This document shows positions 16,829 through 26,434 of a stretch of 64,000 nucleotides of DNA, piece by piece. The stretch is from positions 875,601 to 939,600 of the forward strand of contig CM119267.1 in the NCBI GenBank assembly GCA_051294375.1, given 5' to 3'. Source of the DNA: Paraspadella gotoi (lineage: Eukaryota > Chaetognatha). The translations under genes and the position numbers were made by a program. The number at the start of each line of letters is the position of its first letter. The first letter of the stretch is position 1. The notes below the pieces were generated by a model that saw nothing but the letters and a program-made list of their open reading frames with translations, was not told the origin of the DNA and ran no database searches.

Positions 16829-18437
16829 TATGTTTTTTCCATCTAAACTCATTTCCCCTGGCACAATTCCGTCAATACTTTATATAATATAATATATTAA
16901 TAAATATTTAAAAGCTTCAGTGCAACAACCCAATGAACTAATTCAAAAAGTTATATTGAAAATCGATTTAGTAGTAAAAGGGAAAAAAAATTTAAAGAGA
17001 ACTAGAAGTTATAAAAAGTGTTCAATTTTGGCCCGCCTTACTAGATATTAGGCCTTACTAGATATATTGCATGTGATTAAACAATGTTATCGGAATAATA
17101 ATTTATCAATTTTTATGTATTTTGTAAGTATTTTAAGTATTTTTATTCAGTGAGTAAAATAACAACTTTTTTATTCGCTAATTTTTATCTCGGACTCTCT
17201 CTCTTTCTATCTTTCTCTCTCTCCTTTCTCTCTCTCTCTCTCTCTCTCTTTGAAATTGCGACGATCCTTATGCTCATTTTACTGCTCTCTCTCTCTCTCT
17301 TCTTTGCAATTGCGACGATCCTTATGCTTTTAGGATTTTTAAACTTGTATCATTTTTCTGCTTCAAGTAAATGTGACTTATTTTTTTTTCATTTAAACTC
17401 ATTTCCACTGGCACAATTCCGTCAAAACTTTATATCTAGCTTTTAACACACTTTCCTACCCGCTCACAAAATTCATCTCAATCTATTATGGGTTAAATAA
17501 GTAAAAAAGATTCAAGTAATGTGACTCATATTTTTTTCATTTAAACTCATTTCCACTCGTACGTTTCCACCGAAACTTTATATCAAGCATCGATACACAT
17601 TTTCTACCCACACAAAAATTTTGAACTCAATCTATCCATCCAATTATGATTAATTAGAGTACTTATTGGTTAAAATAAGTAAAAAGATTTTAGTAAATGC
17701 GACTTATGTTTTTTCCATTAAACTCATTTCCACTCACACGATTCCGTCGAAACTTTATATCCAGCTTTATCACACACTTTCCTACCACACACAAAATTCA
17801 TTTCAATCCAACCAGCCAATCACGAGTTATTGGAGCTTTTTGCTAAGGTGGGACGGATGGACGGATTGATTGACTGATAATTAATTATTGATTAATATTG
17901 ACTAATTGATTAAATTAACTGATTAATTATTTGACTTATTAATACATCCTGCATATACATTTAAATATAAAAGGAAAAAGAAGCATAATCAATTAGTGAA
18001 ACAGGTTTTTTGTTTTTTCCATTTAAACTCATTTCCACTCAAAAGATTCCATCGAACTTGGTTTCCTGTTCAATCACACACTTTTCTACTCACATACAAA
18101 ATTCCAGGTCAATCGATAATTAAGTGGTAATAAGCTATCTTGGTCAACTTGCATAATTTAATCAACTTGCATAATTTGGTCAACTGACATAATTTGGTTA
18201 ACTGACATAATTTGGTCTACTGACATACAGATAATTGGTCAACTGACATAATTTGGTCAACTGACATAATTTGATCAATTAAGATAATTTGGTCAACCGG
18301 CATAATTTGGTTAACTGGCATAATTTTATCAACTAGCCTCATTTGGTCAACAGGCATAATTTGGTCAACTGGCAAAACTTGATTAACTTGCAGAATTTGG
18401 TCAACTGGCAAATAATTGGTCAATTAGCATAATTTGG

Positions 18438-18473
<36 letters not shown>

Positions 18474-19075
18474 CATTCAGAGAGAGAGAGAGAGAAACTT
18501 TAAAAAATTCAAATAAATGTGTCTTTTGGTTTTCTAATTTGAACTCTTTTCCACTCCTACGATTCCATCAAAAATTTTTATCCAGCTTTATCACATACTT
18601 TCCTACCCACACACAAAATTCAATTTCGATTTATCTATCCAATTTTTATAATAAGCAAAATAATTATGAGTAAATTTAAGTAAAAATACTTCAAGTAAAT
18701 ATGACTTTGTTTTTTTCCATTTTAACTCATTTCCACTCGCACGATTCCATCGAAACTTTATATCCGGCTCAATCACACACTTTCCTACCATCATACAAAA
18801 TTTCAAGTCAATTGCACTATCCACTCATGAGCAATTGGCGTGCAAATAGTGAAATATATTTTTTTTGTTTTTTCCATTTAAACCAATTTCCACTCGCACG
18901 ATTCCCTCGAAACTTCATATCCATCTCAATCACACAGTTTCCTACCCACACACAAAATTTCATACCAATCCATCCATCCAATCACGGGTAATTGGAGTTT
19001 TTTGCTAAGGTGGGACGGACGGACGGACGGACGGACGGACGGACGGACGGACGGACGGACGGACATCATTTTTTT
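16829..19075. repeat. satellite-like block between loci A and B
   Basis: About eight degenerate copies of a ~150-bp unit (near 16829, 17366, 17517, 17693, 18008, 18516, 18700, 18866). The unit core is actcatttccactcgcacg, then attccgtcgaaactttat, then cacacactttcctaccc and acacaaaattc. Two copies continue into ttttgctaaggtgggacgga, and the last runs into a perfect (GGAC)n tract at 19013-19064. Unit spacing is irregular, with CT tracts and other repeats between copies. No credible gene. Confidence 0.75.
18128..18475. repeat. 18-bp minisatellite plus (CAAT)n
   Basis: About 15 tandem units of aatttggtcaactgacat with substitutions, ending in a (caat)n tract at about 18441-18471. It is embedded in the larger satellite-like block. 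Confidence 0.9.
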
Positions 19076-19301
19076 TGCATAATTTATCTAATTCGATGTT
19101 CTGACATGATATAAGTGTGTGCCCGACAATATTGAGGGGGCGGACCGACGGACCGAAAAAGTGAGTTATAGATCGGGAATCTGCTGATAAGCAGATCCGA
19201 CTAAAAAATAAGAATAAAAAATGATTTTGTGATATAAAACGAAACAATTACACAAATGAATTCTTTGATACAAAACCCTATCGGGGCCATTTATAAATCG
19301 A

Positions 19302-19601
19302 CTAAGCGGATGTGATCTTGCTTCGAATTCCGCCGAAGCTTTTGACGAACCCGCTCCGGGCGTTCTTTTTCGCGAAAGAGTCGGGGGACAATCTTAGGAC
19401 GCCGACCTCGATGCGGAGGGCGTGGACGGGGGAGTTGGGATCCCCCAAGCCCAAGTTGGGGAAGAGGAGAGAGAATCGGCGATAGTTCTCGTCAAAAAAG
19501 GGGACACAAAAAGGGGACTGGAGGGGGAAAGGGCAAGACTTGCCGAGTTCCTTCCCGAACCCATAAAAAACGGAAGAAAGAAGACGACATTCCACAGTTC
19601 C
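19302..19601 (-). CDS. variable terminal exon A7
   Basis: 99 codons plus stop. Acceptor TCGTTTTGCAG before GGAACT at 19601. Begins GTVECRLLSSVFYGFGKEL, followed by CPFPLQSPFCVPFFDENY, FSLLFPNLGLGDPNSPVH, IEVGVLRLSPDSFAKK and NARSGFVKSF. Intact last exon of array A. Confidence 0.72.
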   Translation of the reverse strand, partial: GTVECRLLSSVFYGFGKELGKSCPFPLQSPFCVPFFDENYRRFSLLFPNLGLGDPNSPVHALRIEVGVLRLSPDSFAKKNARSGFVKSFGGIRSKITSA

Positions 19602-20113
19602 CTGCAAAACGAGAACATCAATCACTTAACATTTTATTCAATTCCAATTTAAAAACATCTAAATTAATTAATGATACTTTTTTCTCACGTAAAATTTAAC
19701 AGGTAATATTTTTAAAGATCATCAGATAATTTTTTTTTTGGCAGTGGGTCGGTTTTTCCGTTTTGCATCAGGAACTATTGTAAACGAAAAACGAATTTTT
19801 TTGTTTAAATAAAACGATATCTAAAAACAGTTTGAATTCTTTTTTATAGAAACTACAGTGGCCCAATACTCTTCAGTTCTGAAAACGATTTCGCGCATAT
19901 TAAGCAGCTCAAAAGACCTTTAGGTTAGAACCGAATAAACTCTTTGAAAAATATATAAATGGTAAAGAAAATGACAAATTTCAAATTCGCAATAAGCTTT
20001 CCCTCAATGAGCAAAAATAAAAGAACGAGAAAATATCCATCAATGACATGAATTTAAATGTAACAAAATTCTTCAAAAAATATGATTAGTTAAACAGATC
20101 CAAAAAACGAAAT

Positions 20114-20410
20114 TTAATTTAGTGTTTTGGTCCTCGACTTAATCTTAGATTTAAATCCATTTCTGGCGTGCAATCGCGCAAAGACTAAAAAGGTGACGGA
20201 TTTCGATGAACCAATTTCGATCTTTTGCGAAGCGAATCGATCCTCACCCAGATTTAGATTCGGAAAGAGAGAAATAAATCGTTGAAAGGAAGCGTTGAAA
20301 AACTCGTTCGCTTCTTTCGGGCAAGAATCAAGAGAAAAGGGACACTGGCGTTTTAGTTCTTTCCCAAAATCGTAAAATACGGACGTAAGCAGGCGTCCCT
20401 CTATCGTGCC
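20114..20410 (-). CDS. variable terminal exon A6
   Basis: 98 codons plus stop (TAA at 20116-20114), with no usable internal start, so an ATG-based search would miss it. Acceptor TCTTGCTCAG before GGCACG at 20410. Begins GTIEGRLLTSVFYDFGKEL, followed by CPFSLDSCPKEANEFF, FISLFPNLNLGEDR, IEIGSSKSVTFLVFARL and HARNGFKSKI with a basic tail. Intact and typical. Confidence 0.75.
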   Translation of the reverse strand, partial: GTIEGRLLTSVFYDFGKELKRQCPFSLDSCPKEANEFFNASFQRFISLFPNLNLGEDRFASQKIEIGSSKSVTFLVFARLHARNGFKSKIKSRTKTLN

Positions 20411-20889
20411 CTGAGCAAGAATGATATATTTTATAATATGAGACTAACTCGTTTTAACGATAAAAATAATCGCTATTTCTTTTAAACCGGCATTAAAAAT
20501 AATAATTGAATAACTTGACCCAAACGTAATAAAGAAATCGTAAAAGTATAATGATCTCGCCAGACGTTACTATCAAAGAAAATTTTTGAAGAAAATCTTA
20601 AAAGTACAATGATCTATCGCTCAATATTTGAAAAAAAAAAATGATTGATGCGATGATAACGAATTATTGATTACTGCCATGATAACGAATAATTTATTGA
20701 ATGAAATTAATTGAATAATCCTGTATAATCGCGATAAAGATGATGAACCGAAAATCAATATCTCCCTTGAACGGGAGAAAAAAGAGCAATTGTAAAAAAG
20801 CGTGACGACGACAATGACGTTACTAAGAAGCAAAGTAAACCAAAATCTCGCCCAATGCGGGCCTTAACTTTTTCATCTCGCCAAATGTG

Positions 20890-21170
20890 TTATTTTTTAT
20901 TTAATTTACTGCTCTTATGTACAAAGCCATTTCTTGCATTCATTCTAATAAAGGAAAGGCAAGATATTTTACTTGAGCCAATCATAATTTTTTCAAAAGT
21001 TAATATGTCTAAAGGAAGATTTGGAAAAGTAGCAGCAAATTGATCAACGGCTCCCATAAAGAAACGGTTAGTGTCTGGATGCTTCAATCCGCTTGAAATG
21101 GACATTTAATCGCGAGTTCCTTCCCAAAATCATAAAAGACGGAAGAGAGAATACGACACTCGGTGCTGCC
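20890..21170 (-). pseudogene. variable terminal exon A5, one-base deletion
   Basis: Acceptor TTCTTTTCAG before GGCAGC at 21170. Strongly similar to A4 in DNA, but one base of an AAA run is missing (plus strand cttcaatccg here, cttcaaatccg in A4). The frame therefore stops at TGA right after CPFQAD. The remaining frame (LKHPDTNRFF, DQFAATFPNLPL, RMNARNGF) stays open to 20890. As assembled it would give a truncated C-terminus of about 36 residues. Either a decayed duplicate or a sequencing error. Confidence 0.7.
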
Positions 21171-22947
21171 CTGAAAAGAATAAAAAAACCCCAATCTTTT
21201 CTAGTTGCTTGTGAATCAAATCTTGGCTTTATGATTGTTGTTCTACTAATAATGATAAAGACAAATGAAGTTTTAAAACAAAGAAAATTCTACACCATGT
21301 TAAATAAAACATTATTTTGCAAATTTATCATGTTCAAATAAATTTATAGTTAAAATTTAATTCGGATAAATTTGATAAAACTTTATAATAGCAAATCATA
21401 TCAGGAAAAGATACGTTTTTTCAAGAATCGGTTCCAGAATAACTACTGGACCAAATTTTCAGAAATTTTGTTAAACATTCCTTCATACAAATATTTGACT
21501 CCTAAGTTGAGATATAAGACCCAGGGGAGGTACCCATAGGGATGAAAAATGGTCAAAATATTTTTGGGGAATATTTATAATTTTATGACTTCTGATTTAA
21601 AACAACTTACCTCCTATGGAAAAAAGTACTAATTCCTTTGATAATTTGTACTTAATGATGAATAGATTAGTCATTTGATATCAAGTTTATCTCATTTCAG
21701 CTACTCGTTTATGAAGCATACCTTTGTTAAGACCCTTCAAAGCTGAGTAGCCGATATGATAAAGTCTTTGTATTCCTGGTACCCCAGTATATTAATTATT
21801 GGGTCGAGAGTAACATAATTTTGGTTACAAGTACTGTTGAGTAACATATTTAATTCGCCCCATACGGCAATATCCATAATGCCCTAAGTCCAAAATTCAG
21901 ATAAATTATATTAAAAGAAATATTTTTATATAATAGTAATATAGTATATTATGCTGTATTAATAACATATAACAATAGTTTATAAGTTTGGATCTAATCC
22001 CGGCAATTATACGGTATATCAAGTTGCTGCAGTACACTGCAGCTTCAATTTTTTTAAAGATATAAAATTATGAAATACTAATTTATATTGTTGCTATACA
22101 GTTTTGGCTTATGCTAAAAATTTGATTTTAAGTTGATAATTCTTTTTAAGGTATTCTAATAGTAGAGGTACAAATTCTTTATATAATTAACTCCAGAAGT
22201 TTGTTTACTAATTAAAATTAATTTTTAGGTTCAAGAATATCAGCAGTTTATGTCAAATTTTGAACAGATAAGAAATAATGGAATTAAAATGATGGAACCA
22301 TGCATCTTCAACATCTAATTAGCAAAAATGTAAAAATTTTATATTTAAAATTTTTATACAGTTAAGAAATCGATACAATTGATGCCACATAAAAAATAAA
22401 AAGATTTAAGCCTTTTGGCCGCCCTCAGGTTCAAGCGCAGTATTTCCTCTCAGGGGTTAAATACCAAAAATTTCTAGAATATTCTATTTGTGTAGCCATA
22501 GGCCAAATTTTATCAAATTTGATTTTTTGAAACCATTCTTGCTTGGAAAAAACAGCGTATCATTTTTCAAAATTTTCTGTATTTTTTTATAAAATACATC
22601 TTTAAAAAACAATTTATTAATGATGACAGAAAAAAGATAGGACTATCAAAATATCGCTTATATCACTTTTATTCCTAAAAAATAAGTTAAGCTGTAACTT
22701 TCAATAACTTGTATAAATTTATTAAAGAGTATAGCATATATATTTCTTAAAACTTTAATATTTTTAGATAAAATCTTTTAAAAAATCTTGTCAAAAGTCA
22801 GGGGCAAGTTAGCTTTTTTAATAAATGGATAATTTCTATATTAATTGTACCAATTTCATAAAAAGAAAAAGTTATATTCAAAAGAATTTACAGTAGGTTG
22901 CGAAACAACCTGGTTGCGTTATTTTGAAGAAATTTATTTTAACAAAT
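21171..22947. other. A4-A5 spacer
   Basis: 1.8 kb of AT-rich sequence with no coding signal. The only structure I see is part of dispersed repeat R2 near 22790-22866. Confidence 0.5.
22788..22866 (+). repeat. dispersed repeat R2, copy 1
   Basis: Shares aagtcaggggcaag, agctt, aatggataa and ttgtaccaattt in the same order with 59585-59682 and 63705-63814. Confidence 0.6.
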
Positions 22948-23223
22948 CTATTTTAATTTGCTCAAACCTTTCAAAAAACCATTTCTTGCATTCATTCTCA
23001 TAAAGGCGAGGCAAGATATTTTATTTGAACCATTAACAATTTTTTGGCAAGGAAATTTGTCCAAAGGAAGATTCGGAAAAGTAGCAGCAAATTGATCAAC
23101 GGCTCCCATAAAGAAACGGTTAGTGTCTGGATGCTTCAAATCCGCTTGAAATGGACATTTAATCGCGAGTTCCTTCCCGAAATCATAAAAGACGGAAGAG
23201 AGAAGACGACACTCAGCGTTGCC
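22948..23223 (-). CDS. variable terminal exon A4
   Basis: 91 codons plus stop. Acceptor TTCTGCACAG before GGCAAC at 23223. Begins GNAECRLLSSVFYDFGKEL, followed by CPFQADLKHPDTNRFF, QFAATFPNLPLDKF, IVNGSNKISCLAFMRM and NARNGFLKGL. AATAAA at 22938-22933 lies about 10 nt past the stop. A3 and A5 are its closest relatives. Confidence 0.74.
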   Translation of the reverse strand, partial: GNAECRLLSSVFYDFGKELAIKCPFQADLKHPDTNRFFMGAVDQFAATFPNLPLDKFPCQKIVNGSNKISCLAFMRMNARNGFLKGLSKLK

Positions 23224-23790
23224 CTGTGCAGAATAAAAAAGGCCTGATCTTCTCTTTCTTTATGATAAATACAATTAGGGTTATTAAATATAATTATCAA
23301 TCTCATCATTTTTATAAGTTTTTGTTTCAGAAACTTTATGAATGTTAATGATAAACAGTGGAGAACCTGAGTATATTATATAAGAAAGAAAATAAAATCG
23401 CCAAATGAATTCTTTAGAAATTCCAATGCCCGCAAAGAAATTATTTTGAATTCTGTTTTGTTTTGTTTACAAATGTAACCAAAGTCTATATATACATTGT
23501 ACAAATAGCCAATTCGATTCAATTTCGCTTTTCTGATTTCAATAAATCGATTCATCTCATTTTTATCTCGACCACCTCTAGTAAACATTCAGTGATAATT
23601 ATGATAACCGAAATCCAGGAAAACAACAAATATTATGAATTTTAATATCAAGAATTAAATATTATTCAACGTAACAAAATACTTCCAAAACACATGGGTC
23701 ATGGGTGCTACAAAATTGTGGCAGATTTATTGCAGCAATATTCAGGCGGAATAAAACCTTTCGACGTTAATTTCTAAACTTAACAATCAA

Positions 23791-24078
23791 TTAACAACTG
23801 TTTTTTTTAGAATTCGATTTCCAAACGTTCCAACCATTTCTAGCATTCATTCTCATGAAAGCGAGATAAGACATTTTATTAACGCCATTAACAATTTTCG
23901 GGCAAGTAAATTTGTCCAAAGGTATATTAGTGAAGGTGGCGGCAAATTGGTCAACCATTCTTCTCAAGAAACGTTTTTCGTCAGGACGATTCAAATCCGA
24001 AAGTAAGGACCATTTTATCGCAAGTTGCTTTCCAAAGTCATAAAAGACGGAGGCAAGGAGACGACACTCCGCGTTGCC
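23791..24078 (-). CDS. variable terminal exon A3
   Basis: 95 codons plus stop. Acceptor TTTTTACCCAG before GGCAAC at 24078. Begins GNAECRLLASVFYDFGKQL; the usual CPFP is replaced by WSLLSDLNRPDEKRFL. Then QFAATFTNIPLDKF, IVNGVNKMSYLAFMRM and NARNGWNVW. AATAAA at 23731-23726. Intact; same sub-family as A4/A5. Confidence 0.72.
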   Translation of the reverse strand, partial: GNAECRLLASVFYDFGKQLAIKWSLLSDLNRPDEKRFLRRMVDQFAATFTNIPLDKFTCPKIVNGVNKMSYLAFMRMNARNGWNVWKSNSKKNSC

Positions 24079-24374
24079 CTGGGTAAAAATAAAAGCAAAC
24101 CCACTCACTGTTTTCTTTGAAATTGATTTTGATGTGTATATATATATATATACATATATGTATATATTTAAAGAAAACGTATTTTAAAAGTTAAAACTCC
24201 AAAGTGTCCTATGGTTCTTTCCAGTTTAAAAATAAGAATGAAATCACAGGGAATATTGCAGCAATAATGCCATATAACTAATATCAAAGTTATGCCATAT
24301 GCACGATCAATTTGCTCATCGATTAATGTCTTTTCTCTTCTTAAGACTCCTATTAAAGGGTTTCGGGTAAAATC

Positions 24375-24665
24375 CTAATCTCGATTCGAAACGCGACCAC
24401 CATCTCTCAGCTTCAAACGGCGAGCGAGATAATGTTTGAATCCGTTCCTGGCCGCCATTCGGGCGAAGGCCGTCAACGTGTACTTGTGAGCACCGACATC
24501 GATCTTGGACGGGCGGCCGAAGAGGTTGGGGAACTCCCTCGTGATTAGATCGACAGAGGACTTGAAGAACGCCGTGGGCTGCAAATCGCCCAGCGGGCTC
24601 ATCTTGGCAAGCTCCTTCCCGAAATCGTAAAAGACCGAAGACAGAAGCCGACACTCTGCGTTTTC
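24375..24665 (-). CDS. variable terminal exon A2
   Basis: 96 codons plus stop. Acceptor TTCCGCCTCCAG before GAAAAC at 24665, the only member not starting with GG. Begins ENAECRLLSSVFYDFGKEL, followed by MSPLGDLQPTAFFKSSV, LITREFPNLFGRPSK, VGAHKYTLTAFARM and AARNGFKHYL with a basic tail. Intact. Confidence 0.72.
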   Translation of the reverse strand, partial: ENAECRLLSSVFYDFGKELAKMSPLGDLQPTAFFKSSVDLITREFPNLFGRPSKIDVGAHKYTLTAFARMAARNGFKHYLARRLKLRDGGRVSNRD

Positions 24666-24991
24666 CTGGAGGCGGAAGAACGCGGCTCGGAGTTACAAGG
24701 ACACGAGAGGCTCGTGACGGTTATAACTTGGCTAAATATTTAATTAACTAATAAAGGATCTGGTAATTTAATAGTTTAATTTATCAATGTTAGGTTTTGT
24801 AAATATTAATTCTACCCAATGATCAAAGTTTTAATCTTAACCTTTGAAAGAGCGCGAAAACAATTTCGAAGGAAATCAAAAGAGTATTGTGTCCCACTAT
24901 AGTCACCAAAGGCAGGCGGGCAATAACAACTTTACTGGGAATCCCTCCCTCTCTCTCTGTCTTTTTGTCACTCTCTCTCTATTGCTCTTCC

Positions 24992-25258
24992 TCATTTGCG
25001 AATGACGCGTTTAAAGCTGTCCCTCGCGCACATCCGGGCGAAAGCGAGAAGGGAGCGCTTTTGTTTCCCCGTTTCCACGGAGACGTCGCCCGATAAAAAG
25101 TCAAACTGACGAAAGATTTGATTCGAGTTTTGGATGAAAAAGTCTTTGGTCGAGTCGTGACTCCAGTCCGCATCTCCGCCAGACATTCTCCACATGTGCG
25201 CAATTTCTTTCCCGAAATCATAGAACACCGAGGAAAAGAGGCGATACTCAACGCTTCC
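24992..25258 (-). CDS. variable terminal exon A1
   Basis: 88 codons plus stop, nearest to constant exon A (intron 309 nt). Acceptor ACCATCCCAG before GGAAGC at 25258. Begins GSVEYRLFSSVFYDFGKEI, then a divergent middle (DADWSHDSTKDFF), VSVETGKQKRSLLAFARM and CARDSFKRVIRK; the ARNGF motif is ARDSF. Its intron contains the 14-bp minisatellite. Confidence 0.7.
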   Translation of the reverse strand, partial: GSVEYRLFSSVFYDFGKEIAHMWRMSGGDADWSHDSTKDFFIQNSNQIFRQFDFLSGDVSVETGKQKRSLLAFARMCARDSFKRVIRK

Positions 25259-25305
25259 CTGGGATGGTTGGGGGAGAGAGGTGTGCGGTCCCCCCCCAGA
25301 TAGAG

Positions 25306-25424
25306 AAAGCAAGTGAGAGAGAGCAAGTGAGAGAGAGCAAGTGAGAGAGAGCAAGTGAGAGAGAGCAAGTGAGAGAGAGCAAGTGAGAGAGAGCAAGTGA
25401 GAGAGAGAAAGTGAGAGAGAGAGA
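25306..25424. repeat. 14-bp minisatellite upstream of variable exon A1
   Basis: About seven units of gtgagagagagcaa on the plus strand; the transcribed strand reads TTGCTCTCTCTCAC. It lies in the constant A-A1 intron, 45-165 nt upstream of the A1 acceptor. Each unit carries a CU-rich tract and a CTCAC branch-point-like motif. Confidence 0.9.
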
Positions 25425-25567
25425 GGAAAACATCAGACTCGCATCAGACTCCTTTCGCTCATTCACAAAAAAAAAACCGAAAAATAAACTTTCTTTTTCT
25501 TATTTATAATATGAAATAAACAAAATATAAAAGCCAGATCCCAGCCCACCCCCCTCAACCTCCTCAC

Positions 25568-26434
25568 CTTTTGAAATGCTCTCATTGGATCTTGAATTGA
25601 TCTCAACGCCTCCACTTTCCTTTGATTACAAGGAATTTGAGAAACGACTGAGCTCGACTGGTCCAGCGCCATCGTCGTCGCCGTCGTCATCGACGAACTC
25701 ATCGGGGAAGAGTCTGCGAAATCGAGGGCCGAGTTGAAGCCGCCTCCTACGTCCGCCTCGTTGTCGTCGGCGGAGACTTCGAAAATCGACTCGAGGATCT
25801 CGACGTCGCTGTCGCCGTCGTCGTCGAAGAGTCCTTCATCGCGGAGAACGACGCAGTTTTGTTTTTGTTGTTCGGCGCTCGAGGGAGCGGCGGCGTCGAC
25901 GGAAACTTCCGTCTTCACTTCCGGCGCCTCTTCCTTGATTTCGATATCCGCCGGTTTGAATTTCTTGGAGGGCGACGCGCCGGAATCAGCGGCCGGGGCG
26001 CGTCGAGTCGGCGGCGCTTTGTTCCGTTTGGGGAAGACGCCAGCGCCACCGCCACCGCCGTTTTTCGGAGAGTCCGAGTTGGAAGGCGGCGGAAAGGCGG
26101 AAAATTGAAGAGCGCAGCCGGGAAATGCGGTCATCCCCGAGGCGGGATTCTCGAACGGCGCCGCTGGAGTCTCGACGCTGCAGCGCAGGTTTAGATCGAC
26201 TTCGACGCGCAAATCCTTGGGGGCGACGGAGAGTCCACCGCCGCCGACGAAGGCGTCGCAGAGATGTGGAGATCCGCCGAAACGACGAGCGCCATCTGTC
26301 TCCAACATCAGGAAGACGGAGGACGAAGTCAGCGACGCCAGTTTTGCCACAGTCTCGAAGATGATGGTGCCAATCGACGCCTCCATCGACTGCAACTGGG
26401 AGACCAGCGTCAAAAGGTTGTGGGACGCGTTCAT
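25568..26434 (-). CDS. constant (5') exon of locus A, 289 codons
   Basis: ATG at 26434; ends CAA AAG before GTGAGG (25568/25567), phase 0. Residues 1-81 align with constant exon B (LVSQLQSMEASIGTIIFET, KLASLTSSSVFLMLETD, ARRFGG, PKDLRVEVD). The linker carries PSKKFK (155-160, NLS-like), two SUMOylation-type motifs IKEE (166-169) and VKTE (173-176), and an acidic DSDVEILESI (209-217) that looks like a SUMO-interacting motif at the same place as in locus B. The final RKVEALRSIQDPMRAFQK is conserved. No transmembrane segment or signal peptide. Family not recognised; likely nuclear. Confidence 0.78.

Larger units (their letters stand above)
19302..26434 (-). other. Locus A: constant exon followed by seven variable terminal exons
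   Basis: Same architecture as locus B: constant exon (26434-25568), then A1-A7, each with a phase-0 acceptor and own stop. Six are intact and A5 is frameshifted. The predicted product is 289 constant residues plus 88-99 variable residues. Locus A lies directly upstream of locus B on the same strand, with the satellite block 16.8-19.1 kb between them. Confidence 0.75.

Noticed and set aside
18128-18475. CRISPR-like repeat array
   Set aside because: Units are contiguous 18-bp satellites without unique spacers, in a eukaryotic intergenic block.
9725-25258. Each SVFYDFGK domain as an independent small gene
   Set aside because: Several have no start codon before the domain (A6, B1, B6), conserved sequence begins exactly at splice acceptors in phase 0, and spacing leaves no promoters. 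They fit terminal exons better.
15286-26434. The two head-plus-array loci as one locus duplicated by assembly error (haplotigs)
   Set aside because: The heads differ strongly in sequence and length outside short conserved parts, and the arrays have different members.
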